The position numbers were made by a program, and so were the translations under genes. Below the pieces are notes generated by a model. The model ran no database searches. It was given only the letters and a program-made list of their open reading frames with translations, and was not told the DNA's origin. Shown in pieces: positions 1-8,770 of a DNA stretch of 33,218 bases (the first letter of the stretch is position 1; each line of letters opens with the position of its first letter). This DNA comes from Sphingomonas sp. (lineage in GTDB: Bacteria; Pseudomonadota; Alphaproteobacteria; Sphingomonadales; Sphingomonadaceae), in assembly GCA_019744885.1 (NCBI GenBank), contig JAIETY010000119.1, positions 1-33,218 on the forward strand, in the 5' to 3' direction.

Positions 1-1036
1 TTGCGAGGAAGCGGTTGCGCCAGTGGCGCAGTGTTTTCGCGTAGTGCAGCCGCAGCACTTCGACATCGGTCAGGAACATCCGCTGATGCTCGCTCGCCGC
101 GACGATTTCCGACAGCGCGGGGTTATAACCGCCGGGGAAGATATATTTGACCGTCCATTTGTCGGTCACCCCCGGCGGCCCCATGCGCCCGATCGTGTGG
201 ATCAGCATCACGCCATCGGGCGTCAGCAGATCGCGGCACTGGCGGAAGAAGGTGCGGTAATTGGGCGGGCCGACATGTTCGAACATGCCGACCGAGACGA
301 TCCGGTCGAAACTACCGGTGACATGGCGATAGTCGATCAGTTCGAACTTGACCTTGTCGGCAACGCCCGCTGCTTCGGCCCGCGCGCGCGCGACCTTGAT
401 CTGCTCTTCGGAGAGCGTCACCCCGAGCACCTCGGCGCCGGTCTTTTCGTGCAGATAGAGCGCCAGCCCGCCCCAGCCGCAGCCAATGTCGAGCACGCGC
501 ATGCCAGGCGTCAGCGCGAGCTTGGCGGCGATATGTGCCTTCTTGTCGGCCTGCGCCTGTTCGAGGCCATTGGCAGGATCGGTGAAGTAAGCGCAGCTAT
601 ATTGCCGGTCGGCGTCGAGGAAGAGATCGTAGAGCCGGTCGCTCAGGTCATAATGATGCGCGACATTGCGTTTCGACGCGCGCGCCATGTTCACCCGGCC
701 GACGCGGTGGGTAACGCTTTCGAGGGCGCGCGTGAAGAAAGTGGGTTGCAGCGTGTTGGTGCCGCCTTCCCACAAATCATTCATCGTCATCAGCGTGACG
801 AGATCGAGCACCCCGCCTTCGTCGAGCACGAGCCGCCCGTGCATATAGGCCTCACCCGCGCCGAGCGCGGGGTCGCGGATGATCGAACCGGCCGCGCCCT
901 TGTCGGTGAAGCGGATCGTCACATTGGGATAGCCCGGCTCGGGCGTACCGAACCGTTTTTCGCTGCCATCGAAATGACGAACGGTGAGCTGCCCGCGCTT
1001 CACCGCGCGGGCGAGGAAGAGATCAATCAATGCCAT
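1..1036 (-). CDS. cfa: Cyclopropane-fatty-acyl-phospholipid synthase family SAM-dependent methyltransferase (partial, runs off the window start)
   Basis: Minus-strand translation from the ATG at 1036 (MALIDLFLARAVKRGQLTVRHFDG...) contains VLDIGCGWGGLALYLHEKTGAEVLGVTLSEEQ and VSVGMFEHVGPPNYRTFF, typical of CFA synthases. The track lists only the antisense + ORF here. Confidence 0.9.
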   Translation of the reverse strand, partial: MALIDLFLARAVKRGQLTVRHFDGSEKRFGTPEPGYPNVTIRFTDKGAAGSIIRDPALGAGEAYMHGRLVLDEGGVLDLVTLMTMNDLWEGGTNTLQPTFFTRALESVTHRVGRVNMARASKRNVAHHYDLSDRLYDLFLDADRQYSCAYFTDPANGLEQAQADKKAHIAAKLALTPGMRVLDIGCGWGGLALYLHEKTGAEVLGVTLSEEQIKVARARAEAAGVADKVKFELIDYRHVTGSFDRIVSVGMFEHVGPPNYRTFFRQCRDLLTPDGVMLIHTIGRMGPPGVTDKWTVKYIFPGGYNPALSEIVAASEHQRMFLTDVEVLRLHYAKTLRHWRNRFLA

Positions 1037-1054
1037 AAGGTCGCCCGTTAGTGA

Positions 1055-1822
1055 TCAGATACCGGCGAACCAGTCATAATCTACATTGTCCTGCCAATAG
1101 CCGCCATGGCCGCCCTGAATGTGCGAAAAATCTTCGACCAATTCCATGCCGATGACATATTTCGCCTGCTTGTAGCCAAGGTGGCGCTCGGCGCGCAGGC
1201 GCAGCGGCGCTCCGTGCGGCACCGATACCGGCGATCCGTTCATTGCCCAGGCGAGAATCGTCTGCGGGTGGAACGCATCGAACATGTCGAGCGATTCATA
1301 ATAGGGCAGCGCCGCGCCGTGATAATGATCGGCGCAGTGGAAGACGACATATTTGGCCTTCGACTGGACGTCGGCCAGCTTGAGCAGCGACCCCACCGTT
1401 GGCCCATGCCATTGGCCGACCGCCGTCCAGCCTTCGACGCAATCATGCTTGGTGATCTGGGTGCGCGCGGGCATCGAGCGGATCTGCGCCATCGACAGCT
1501 CGAGCGGCTTGTTGACGAGGCCGTAAATCTTCAACCGATAGCTCGTGAACTTGTCGGCGACCCACGCGCTATATTCGGCGGTGCCGGGATTGATCGAGCC
1601 GTTTGCGCGGAACACGGGCGACATCTGGTCCGGGCGATATTCGGGGGCCAGCGACGCATAGCTCGAAAGCCCGCGTTGCAGGAAATAATGCGCCTCATTT
1701 TCCTTGTAGAGGAAGCTGCGGAAGCTGTCGTTGTGGGCCAGCTTGTCGCAACCCGACAGCAGCAGCCCGGCGCCAGCGCTCGCCCCGGCAAGCAGCGAAC
1801 GGCGCGTGATGATTTCAGACAT
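1055..1822 (-). CDS. Molybdopterin-dependent oxidoreductase (sulfite oxidase/MsrP-like fold) with Tat-type signal
   Basis: N-terminus ITRRSLLAGASAGAGLLLSGCDK (twin-Arg plus lipobox-like Cys); TKHDCVEGWTAVGQWHGPTVGSLLKLA and GAPLRLRAERHLGYKQAKYV are sulfite-oxidase-fold motifs. Overlaps/abuts the cytochrome b gene. Confidence 0.88.
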   Translation of the reverse strand: MSEIITRRSLLAGASAGAGLLLSGCDKLAHNDSFRSFLYKENEAHYFLQRGLSSYASLAPEYRPDQMSPVFRANGSINPGTAEYSAWVADKFTSYRLKIYGLVNKPLELSMAQIRSMPARTQITKHDCVEGWTAVGQWHGPTVGSLLKLADVQSKAKYVVFHCADHYHGAALPYYESLDMFDAFHPQTILAWAMNGSPVSVPHGAPLRLRAERHLGYKQAKYVIGMELVEDFSHIQGGHGGYWQDNVDYDWFAGI

Positions 1823-2589
1823 TAATGACCCTCCTCAGGGACTTTCCAGTAACCCGTGATCATCGAACCGACCTCACGAATCGGCCCCGCCAGAATCACC
1901 AGCGCAAGATGGACGACGATGAAGCCGACGATGCCACACATCGCCAGAAAATGGAGCGACCGCGCTGATGCGCGCCCACCGAACAGGTCGAGAATCCATG
2001 GCCACGCCGCATTGATGCCCGGCGACATGCCCAGCCCGGTAAAGATCACCAGCGGCAGCAGGATGAAGATCAGCGTCGCATAGGCGATCTTTTGCAGCAC
2101 GTTGAACGCGCCGGGGTTTTTCGGATCATGGAAGCGCAGCGCCAGATGCTCCTTGATGTCATACCACAGGTGCGACGGCGTGATTTCCGACGGGCGGATC
2201 ACGAGCTGCTTCTGGAAATGGCGGTTGATCAGGCTGGTGATCATGAAGCCGAGCAGCCCGAACGCCAGCACCAGCGCAAAGAACAAATGCCAGCGCCGCG
2301 AGAGCGACAGATTATAGCTTGCCGGAATCGTCACCCAGCTCGGCCAGTGCGGCAGCTCTAGCCACGGCACGTCAGGCTGCGCGCCATGCGGACCCCAATA
2401 GAGGTGCGGGTGCGCATTCAATATGCCGAGCCCCGAGCCGATCATGATAAAAATCGTGACGACATTCACCCAGTGCCAGATCCGCGTCGTCAGCAAATGC
2501 TTGTAAATGTGGCGCGGCGGCGCCGGCGCGGGCGCGACCGGCGCCGGTTCCGGCATCGGCTGCGCCATCGGATCGATCACTGCGTCCAT
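1822..2589 (-). CDS. Cytochrome b/b6-type membrane subunit, partner of the Mo-oxidoreductase
   Basis: TRIWHWVNVVTIFIMIGSGLGI, SRRWHLFFALVLAFGLLGF and RSLHFLAMCGIVGFIVVHLALVILAG are His-bearing TM helices. Its stop meets the start of the Mo-oxidoreductase. Confidence 0.85.
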   Translation of the reverse strand: MDAVIDPMAQPMPEPAPVAPAPAPPRHIYKHLLTTRIWHWVNVVTIFIMIGSGLGILNAHPHLYWGPHGAQPDVPWLELPHWPSWVTIPASYNLSLSRRWHLFFALVLAFGLLGFMITSLINRHFQKQLVIRPSEITPSHLWYDIKEHLALRFHDPKNPGAFNVLQKIAYATLIFILLPLVIFTGLGMSPGINAAWPWILDLFGGRASARSLHFLAMCGIVGFIVVHLALVILAGPIREVGSMITGYWKVPEEGH

Positions 2590-2664
2590 TGCATTCCCCG
2601 TCTATTGTGCGCTCATCGCGCCAATGCCTATGCTAGCGACAGATACGATACCACTCGACAAAAA

Positions 2665-3306
2665 GTGACAGCACAAAAAGGCACCGATTTGGGCGTTTTT
2701 CGCTACTACGAGCCGCGCGACGGACATGACCTTGCGCATGATCCGCTCAACGCGATCGTGGCGCCGCGGCCAATCGGCTGGATCAGTTCGCTGTCGGCGG
2801 ACGGCGTGCGCAATCTCGCGCCCTATAGCTTCTTCAATTTGTTCAATTATGTGCCGCCGATCATCGGTTTCTGCTCGATCGGGCCGAAGGACAGCATCGC
2901 CAACATCGAAGCGACGGGCGAATTTGTGTGGAATCTGGTCAGCCGCGATCTGGCGGAGGCCATGAACGCCTCGTCCGCGAGCGTACCGCCCGACGTCGAC
3001 GAATTCGCTGTGGCGGGGCTTGAGGCCGCACCCTCGCGGATCATCGCCGCGCCGCGCGTGGCAGCAAGCCCGGTGCAGTTCGAATGCCGCCACAGCCAGA
3101 CGCTCCAACTGACCAGCGCCGCGGGCGAAGCGCTGCCCGCATGGCTCGTGCTGGGGGAAGTGGTCGGCGTGCATATCGCCGAAGCGGTGATCGTCGACGG
3201 CAGCTTCAGCACGATTGCCGCCGACCCGGTGCTGCGCGGCGGCGGCTGGGGCGATTATTTCACCGTGTCTGCGGAGGCGCGGTTCCGGATGAAGCGGCCG
3301 GGGTAG
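2665..3306 (+). CDS. Flavin reductase family protein (FMN-binding split barrel)
   Basis: FRYYEPRDGHDLAHDPLNAIVAPRPIGWISSLSADGVRNLAPYSFFNLFNYVPPIIGFCS is characteristic. Likely start is GTG 2665 or TTG 2689. The longer track ORF overlaps the divergent gene. Confidence 0.85.
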   Translation: MTAQKGTDLGVFRYYEPRDGHDLAHDPLNAIVAPRPIGWISSLSADGVRNLAPYSFFNLFNYVPPIIGFCSIGPKDSIANIEATGEFVWNLVSRDLAEAMNASSASVPPDVDEFAVAGLEAAPSRIIAAPRVAASPVQFECRHSQTLQLTSAAGEALPAWLVLGEVVGVHIAEAVIVDGSFSTIAADPVLRGGGWGDYFTVSAEARFRMKRPG

Positions 3307-3499
3307 GGGGCGGACTGGTAAAGCGGGCCTTCGGCTTTCGCCCTAATCCAAGCCGTTTCGTAGCTTACGTTCCGGCGCTAGAAACCGACGTTGGCATCCG
3401 GAGCGAGATGTGTCCGACGATCCTTGGCCAAGCGCGCTTGATGAGCTGTATGACGCTCGTCCCACAACGCGGATCGGCCGAATTGGAGCATTTTGCAAT

Positions 3500-4603
3500 T
3501 TAGTCTTTCGAAGCGCTGGGCTCAGTCTCGCAACCTCCAATCGCCTTAAGGGTCTCAGCCTTGTAAGCATCGAGATCATTAAGACCAACGGCGCGGCGCC
3601 GTGAGGCGACCTCATTTATGTCCTGAAGCGGCAGCGGTTCGAGCCGACCGTTCGTGCATTCAAGCTGCGTTCCGTAACGCTGCTTACTGCTAATCTTCAA
3701 CATGATGCGGTCCAAGAGAAAGGCAAAGTCGGATCCCTCCACTTCACCGTTCGCGACGAGCGGTTCCATGAGGCGTAATGCACGTACTTGAAAAACCGGG
3801 TCGGCATCGGCGTGCTGAACGAGAAGCCATGCCATTTTCGCTGCCAGCCGCCCCACTTCGCTCTTCTTGGGCCAGCCCCGCTTCGCTACCTGCTGTTTCA
3901 ACCAACCTGTATTTTCATGATCCTTTTGCGTAAGTGCGACGGAAATCGCTGCCCTGAATATCGAGCGTTGCCGAGAAGACAGATCGCCTCTTGTGCCCTT
4001 GAAAGCGTCAGGATTGGCCGACCATGCAAGACCAGCCCTCAAGGTCTGATCCTCCAAGGCCCGAGCGATCAGCGCCGGCCCAAAATCATCGCTGTCTGCC
4101 AAGCCGATGTTCCCACTTAGCCTGACAGCGTCCAAAAAGCCGTCGATCGTCGGGCGGGTGATTGCAACGTCGCGCGAAAATCCACTCCAATCGGCAGCGT
4201 CAAGACGTTCGGGAAGCGATGCCACCTGCCCGCAGATGACGGTAGCGTAAGGCATTCGATCTAATTCGGGGCCCGCAATGACTCCGACATCTTTGAGCTC
4301 GGCACGCACTGCTGCGACATCCGATCGGAAGCAGGCTCCCCGCCAAGCCTCGATCTCACGATAATCTGCAATCTGCTTCGGTGTGGCCCCCTCAAACATC
4401 CCTCTGAGCCAATAATAGTCACCCGGTCGAAATTCTCCATCAACAATGTAAGGAGCCAGGACGGACGGCGGTGTGGGGGCTAGAGACGTCGCCGCAGACA
4501 TCGTGCAAGGGAGCAGCGCGCAGGCCAACGCCGCGACTTTCAACGCGGGCTTGTCAGCCAACACTATCAGGTAATTGGCGGAATCTTTGTGGGACTGAAC
4601 CAA
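3500..4603 (-). CDS. Hypothetical protein, probably exported; C-terminus resembles DUF6624-type proteins
   Basis: 367-aa ORF with a hydrophobic N-terminal segment (ALKVAALACALLPCTMSAATS) and C-terminal RRRAVGLNDLDAYKAETLKAIGGC. Flanked by non-coding sequence on both sides. Confidence 0.6.
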   Translation of the reverse strand: MVQSHKDSANYLIVLADKPALKVAALACALLPCTMSAATSLAPTPPSVLAPYIVDGEFRPGDYYWLRGMFEGATPKQIADYREIEAWRGACFRSDVAAVRAELKDVGVIAGPELDRMPYATVICGQVASLPERLDAADWSGFSRDVAITRPTIDGFLDAVRLSGNIGLADSDDFGPALIARALEDQTLRAGLAWSANPDAFKGTRGDLSSRQRSIFRAAISVALTQKDHENTGWLKQQVAKRGWPKKSEVGRLAAKMAWLLVQHADADPVFQVRALRLMEPLVANGEVEGSDFAFLLDRIMLKISSKQRYGTQLECTNGRLEPLPLQDINEVASRRRAVGLNDLDAYKAETLKAIGGCETEPSASKD

Positions 4604-4836
4604 ATTCTTTCCCCTCGTCTTATGACCTAGATCGTTCAGGTAATAACAGAAACAACAGTCTTTTCTATAAACCGGTTCGGGTATGATCTACACACAGTCG
4701 GACTTTCGCGCTTCCGCGCTAACGCTCCAGTCTGAACTTCACGATGGGCGACGCGCTCGCTGTTGCTTCGCTGCGGGAGCAGCGACGGTTGACCACGATC
4801 GCCCATAACCCCCGGCACATCGCGCCAATCTGCCCG

Positions 4837-5346
4837 TCAGCCGAGCAACCCCGGCCCCAGCAGCATCAGCAGCTTCACATCGATCGCCACACCCTCGGCG
4901 CGCTTCGCCGCCACGAAATCGGCGATCCCGCTCAGCGCCACTCGGTGGACAGTAATGTCCTCGCCCGGTTCCCCGCCACCGTCGCTCACCCGCACCAAAT
5001 CAAGCGCGCGGACCAATGTGAAACCTTCCGAGACCATCCCCGGCGAAGAGTGGAAGAACCCGACCGTCTCGACCCGCGCCGGGCGATAGCCGGTCTCCTC
5101 CTCCAGCTCGCGCGCGGCGGCGACCTCGACCGCTTCGCCCTCGGTCTCGTCGCCGACGAGACCGGCGGGGAGTTCGAGGCAGCGCTTGCCAATCGGCACG
5201 CGATATTGCTCGACAAGGATCACGTCGCCATCATCGATCGCGAGGATCACCGCCGCGCCGATCCCCCGCGCGCGCGACGCATATTCCCATTTGCCGTCGA
5301 CCTTCATCGCGATGAAGCGGCCCTGCCAGACGGTTTGCGCGCTCAC
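4837..5346 (-). CDS. NUDIX hydrolase (ADP-ribose pyrophosphatase-like)
   Basis: ELPAGLVGDETEGEAVEVAAARELEEETGYRP contains a Nudix box (GX5EX7REUXEEXGU-like). Confidence 0.9.
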   Translation of the reverse strand: MSAQTVWQGRFIAMKVDGKWEYASRARGIGAAVILAIDDGDVILVEQYRVPIGKRCLELPAGLVGDETEGEAVEVAAARELEEETGYRPARVETVGFFHSSPGMVSEGFTLVRALDLVRVSDGGGEPGEDITVHRVALSGIADFVAAKRAEGVAIDVKLLMLLGPGLLG

Positions 5347-5999
5347 AGTTCGATCAGTCGATCGGGCAATTCGTTGGTGTCGCTGTCGGTCTTGGGGAAA
5401 TGCTCGGCGATAATCGCGCCGATCGAGGCGACGGCGGCGGCCATGCCGGCGCCGGTCCGACCCGCGCGCACTTCGGTGACGAGCGCGGCCATCGCATCGC
5501 CCCAGCGTTCGGGCGGCACCTTGCCGTGGATCGCTTCATCGGCGACGATTTCGGCCATATGCTCAGCTGTCGACAGATAGAGCAGCACGCCGACGCGCTT
5601 GGCGGTTCGCTGTTCCGCGGCGACTTTGAACAAGTCGATTGCGCGCGCGCGCACCCGGCGGCGCTTGGTCGCCTTGGGGGTGAGCGCCAGCCGCCAGTCC
5701 ATCCGCACCAGCGCATAGCGGACGATCAGAAAGGCCACGACTTGCAGGATCATCACGCCGAGCAGCACCAGCCGCTCGTCGGGCGCGGCCCAGCCGTCGC
5801 TGGTGAACGGCAGCAGCGCCGGGTCGATCGCGACAACGGCGGGCACCAGCAGCGCGGCGAGCAAACCATATTGCGGCGGCACATCGCGGTACGCGTCAGA
5901 TACGGGCGCGATCATCGTCACGATTTCGCCATCGGTGCCGGCCTCGGCAGCAGCAACGGCGGCGCTCACCGCATCGCGTTCTTCGGGAGTAAGCCGCAT
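5343..5999 (-). CDS. TPM domain membrane protein
   Basis: MRLTPEERDAVSAAVAAAEAGTDGEIVTMIAPVSDAYRD...; TPM-type domain plus TM segments; start at 5999 overlaps the upstream TPM gene stop (TGATG). Confidence 0.8.
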   Translation of the reverse strand: MRLTPEERDAVSAAVAAAEAGTDGEIVTMIAPVSDAYRDVPPQYGLLAALLVPAVVAIDPALLPFTSDGWAAPDERLVLLGVMILQVVAFLIVRYALVRMDWRLALTPKATKRRRVRARAIDLFKVAAEQRTAKRVGVLLYLSTAEHMAEIVADEAIHGKVPPERWGDAMAALVTEVRAGRTGAGMAAAVASIGAIIAEHFPKTDSDTNELPDRLIEL

Positions 6000-6868
6000 C
6001 ACCAATCCCCCGAGGCGCCACCGCCCCCAAACGAGCCACCACCACCGCCGCTGAAGCCACCGCCGCCCCAGCCGCCGTCGCTCCCGCCGCCACCGCCACT
6101 GCCACCGCCGCCCCAACCCGAGCCGCGATTGTTATTCTCGGCCGCCGCGCGGGCGACTTCGAGCGCGGTCCACAGCGCGACCGACCCCCAATCGCTGCCG
6201 CCGCTCCGATAAGCCCGACCCATCCGGCGCCGCGTCGAGGCAAGCACGATGAAGCCGACGACGAGCAGCCAGAAAATCACGCCCGCGCCAATGCCGAATG
6301 CCGCAGTGCCCGATGATTTCTTTTTGCGGGCCTTGTCGAATTCCTTGATCGCGGCATCGGTGCGCGCCTTGGCTTCGTCGGGATTGGCGCGAAGCTGCGC
6401 GATCAGCGCATCGGTGCCCGCCGTCATTGCGCCCGGCACATCGCCAGCCTTGAGCTGCGGCACCATGATGTCGCGGATCACCTGCGACGAAAAGGCGTCG
6501 GTGAGATAGGGTTCGAGGCCATAGCCGACCTCGATTCTCGGCCCGCGATGCCCCTTGGGCTCATTGGGCGCGATGAACAGGATCGCGCCATTATTGACGT
6601 CCTTCAGCCCGACGCCCCAGGCGCGCCCGAGCCGATAGCCATAATCCTCGATTGGATAGCCCTGCAGGTCGGGAATCGTCGCCACCACCAACTGGCGCCC
6701 GGTCTCCTTCTGCAACGCCTCGAGCTTGGCGGTCAGATCGGCCTTGGTTTCGGGCGGCAGCACATTGGCGGCATCGACGACCAGCCCCGTGAATTTGGGG
6801 AAGGTCTGCGCGGTGGCCGCGCTGCCAAACAGCAGCAGCGCGGCGAGGAAGGCGAGGATTAACCCCAC
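5999..6868 (-). CDS. TPM domain protein (YgcG family) with signal peptide and Gly-rich tail
   Basis: FTGLVVDAANVLPPETKADLTAKLEALQKETGRQLVVATIPDLQGYPIEDYGYRLGRAWGVG and a GGGGSGGGGGSDGGWGGGGFSGGGGGSFGGGGASGDW tail. GTG at 6868 (VGLILAFLAALLLFGSAATAQ signal peptide) is preferred over the track start at 6982, because the extension translates a palindromic repeat. Confidence 0.85.
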   Translation of the reverse strand: MGLILAFLAALLLFGSAATAQTFPKFTGLVVDAANVLPPETKADLTAKLEALQKETGRQLVVATIPDLQGYPIEDYGYRLGRAWGVGLKDVNNGAILFIAPNEPKGHRGPRIEVGYGLEPYLTDAFSSQVIRDIMVPQLKAGDVPGAMTAGTDALIAQLRANPDEAKARTDAAIKEFDKARKKKSSGTAAFGIGAGVIFWLLVVGFIVLASTRRRMGRAYRSGGSDWGSVALWTALEVARAAAENNNRGSGWGGGGSGGGGGSDGGWGGGGFSGGGGGSFGGGGASGDW

Positions 6869-6881
6869 CCCGTTTGCCCTG

Positions 6882-6945
6882 GTGAGCAGGTCGTCAAGCC
6901 CCCCGGGCTTGACTGAAACGTCTGGGGGACGTTTCACCTGCTCAC
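6882..6945. repeat. Perfect three-way-junction palindromic element
   Basis: GTGAGCAGGT (6882-6891) pairs with ACCTGCTCAC (6936-6945) and encloses GTCAAGCCC-ccc-GGGCTTGAC (6893-6913) and GAAACGTC-tgggg-GACGTTTC (6915-6935). Confidence 0.9.
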
Positions 6946-6946
6946 T

Positions 6947-7019
6947 GTCGAAGGGCTGCACTTCTTTTTCCAACCTTAACAAGAGAAGTACGGGGCTTCG
7001 ACAAGCTCAGCCCAAACGG
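6947..7019. repeat. Sphingomonad-type intergenic palindrome (CTGAGCTTGTCGAAG subtype)
   Basis: gtcgaagggctgcacttct ... agaagtacggggcttcgacaagctcagcccaaacgg inverted repeat. Confidence 0.8.
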
Positions 7020-7032
7020 TTATCTTCGTCGA

Positions 7033-7614
7033 TCAGCTCCCAAAATCGACCTTCGGCGCGGCCTCGGCGCCCGGCGTAGTCGCCGCGAACGGCACCTTGG
7101 GCTTGGCGCCGTAAACGATGCTCGCGGTGATCGCGGTCGGGAAGGTGCGGATCGTCGTGTTATACTTCTGCACGGCCGCATTATAATCGCGCCGCGCGAT
7201 GGTGATGCGGTTTTCGGTGCCTTCGAGCTGGCCCAGCAACGTCGCATAATTATTCTGCGACTTGAGTTCGGGATAAGCTTCCTGCAATTTCTGCAACGAC
7301 AGGCCAATGGTGCTTTGCGCACGATCGAACTGAGCGAGCTTGGCTGGGTCCGACAGATCTTCCGACGACACCCGGATCGTGTTGGCGGATGCTCGCGCCT
7401 GCGTCACTTCGACCAGAATGCTCTTTTCCTGCAAGCCCGCGCCCTTCACCGTGGCGACCAGATTGGGGATCAGATCGGCGCGGCGCTGATAGTCGTTCTG
7501 GACATCGGCCCAGCGCGCCTTCACTTCTTCGTCGGCCGTCGGAATGCTGTTGAGCCCGCAACCGGACAGCAGCAGCACCGACGCGGCCAACCCATATCGA
7601 GTACGAGACATCAT
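7033..7614 (-). CDS. lemA: LemA family protein
   Basis: AASVLLLSGCGLNSIPTADEEVKARWADVQNDYQRRADLIPNLVATVKG...EKSILVEVTQARA is the classic LemA motif. Confidence 0.93.
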   Translation of the reverse strand: MMSRTRYGLAASVLLLSGCGLNSIPTADEEVKARWADVQNDYQRRADLIPNLVATVKGAGLQEKSILVEVTQARASANTIRVSSEDLSDPAKLAQFDRAQSTIGLSLQKLQEAYPELKSQNNYATLLGQLEGTENRITIARRDYNAAVQKYNTTIRTFPTAITASIVYGAKPKVPFAATTPGAEAAPKVDFGS

Positions 7615-7703
7615 GACCTATTCCCTCCAAACCCTTGCCAGCGCCCTTTACGCGAGGCAGCATCGGCCCCCAAGCCAATTCGGCGTGTAGAAGGGGCGTG
7701 ACG

Positions 7704-8138
7704 ATGCTGAAGGAATTTAGGGATTTCATTGCGCGGGGCAATGTCCTCGATCTCGCGGTGGCGGTGATCATCGGGGCGGCCTTCGGCAAGATCATCACCT
7801 CGCTGACTGACGACATCATCATGCCGGTGATCGGCAAGATCTTTGGCGGGCTCGACTTTTCGAGCTATTTCATCATTTTGGGCGAAGTGCCCGAGAAGCT
7901 CCGCGGCTCCACCGACTATGCCGCGCTGAAGGCCGCAGGCGTGCCGCTGCTCGGCTGGGGCGCATTCGTCACGGCGGCGGTGAATTTCGCGATCGTCGCC
8001 TTCATCATTTTCCTGATCGTGCGCTCGGTGAACCGGATGACCGCCAAGCCGGTCGAAGCCGCGCCTGAACCTGCGGCTGAGCCAGCCGATGTCGTGCTGC
8101 TGCGTGAAATCAGGGATGCGCTGGTGAAGCGGGACTAG
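7704..8138 (+). CDS. mscL: Large-conductance mechanosensitive channel
   Basis: MLKEFRDFIARGNVLDLAVAVIIGAAFGKIITSLTDDIIMPVIG matches the MscL N-terminus and TM1. Start at ATG 7704. Confidence 0.96.
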   Translation: MLKEFRDFIARGNVLDLAVAVIIGAAFGKIITSLTDDIIMPVIGKIFGGLDFSSYFIILGEVPEKLRGSTDYAALKAAGVPLLGWGAFVTAAVNFAIVAFIIFLIVRSVNRMTAKPVEAAPEPAAEPADVVLLREIRDALVKRD

Positions 8139-8158
8139 CGCGCAGCCATTGCCCACAC

Positions 8159-8235
8159 CCACCGTTTGTGTCGAGCGAAGTCGAGACACGGGCGCCAGAG
8201 ACCGGCCCCTCGACTTCGCTCGGGACCAACGGTGG
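8159..8235. repeat. Sphingomonad-type intergenic palindrome (GTCGAGCGAAGTCGAG subtype)
   Basis: ccaccgtttgtgtcgagcgaagtcgagacac ... ccctcgacttcgctcgggaccaacggtgg. Confidence 0.85.
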
Positions 8236-8258
8236 TTAGCAGATAGGGAAACGCAGCC

Positions 8259-8690
8259 TCAGGCCGCGACCAAATCCTCGGCGATCGCGTCCGCAAGGCT
8301 CGTCCCGTCGAGAATCCGCGCGGTCTCGTCGCGCACCCGTGCCATCGCCTGGCGGATCGCGCAGGCGGCTTCGTCCTTGCAATCAGCGCAGCGGCGGTAG
8401 GCGGTGCGGCTGACGCACGGCACCAGCGCGAGCGGCCCTTCGATCACGCGAATAATCTCACCCAGCGAAATCAGGTGATTGGGGCGCGACAGCACATAGC
8501 CGCCCATCTTGCCGCGGTGGCTATGCAGCAGCCCGGCTTCGCGCAGATCAGCAAGGATCAGTTCGAGGAATTTGCGCGGCACGTTCGCGGCCTCGGCAAT
8601 CCGGTTCATGGGGATCGGCGGACCCCCTGCGGGGGCTTCGGCGAGGAAAAGCATCGCGCGGAGCGCGTATCGGGAACGCTGCGTCAACAT
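8259..8690 (-). CDS. Rrf2 family transcriptional regulator with Cys cluster
   Basis: MLTQRSRYALRAMLFLAEAPAG...IAEAANVPRKFLELILADLREAGLLHSHRGKMGGYVLSRP; Cys pattern C-x8-C-x2-C-x5-C. Confidence 0.9.
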   Translation of the reverse strand: MLTQRSRYALRAMLFLAEAPAGGPPIPMNRIAEAANVPRKFLELILADLREAGLLHSHRGKMGGYVLSRPNHLISLGEIIRVIEGPLALVPCVSRTAYRRCADCKDEAACAIRQAMARVRDETARILDGTSLADAIAEDLVAA

Positions 8691-8770
8691 GATGGCGGCT
8701 CTATGAACCGACTTTGCGGCGAGTGGAAGGCAGTCTTTTCATTAATTGCGCAGTGCCTATATGTGCTTTT

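Noticed and set aside
1849-1854. GTAACC inside the cytochrome b gene
   Set aside because: CGAA occurs at the wrong spacing (N10), and the site is within coding sequence on the opposite strand.
2590-2664. Sigma-F motif upstream of the Mo-oxidoreductase/cytochrome b pair
   Set aside because: Looked for TTCG-N16-GGTTAC because such genes are SigF targets in some alphaproteobacteria, as I recall. None is present.
6020-6120. Repetitive CCGCCGCC stretch as a tandem repeat
   Set aside because: It is the coding sequence of the Gly-rich tail typical of YgcG/TPM proteins.
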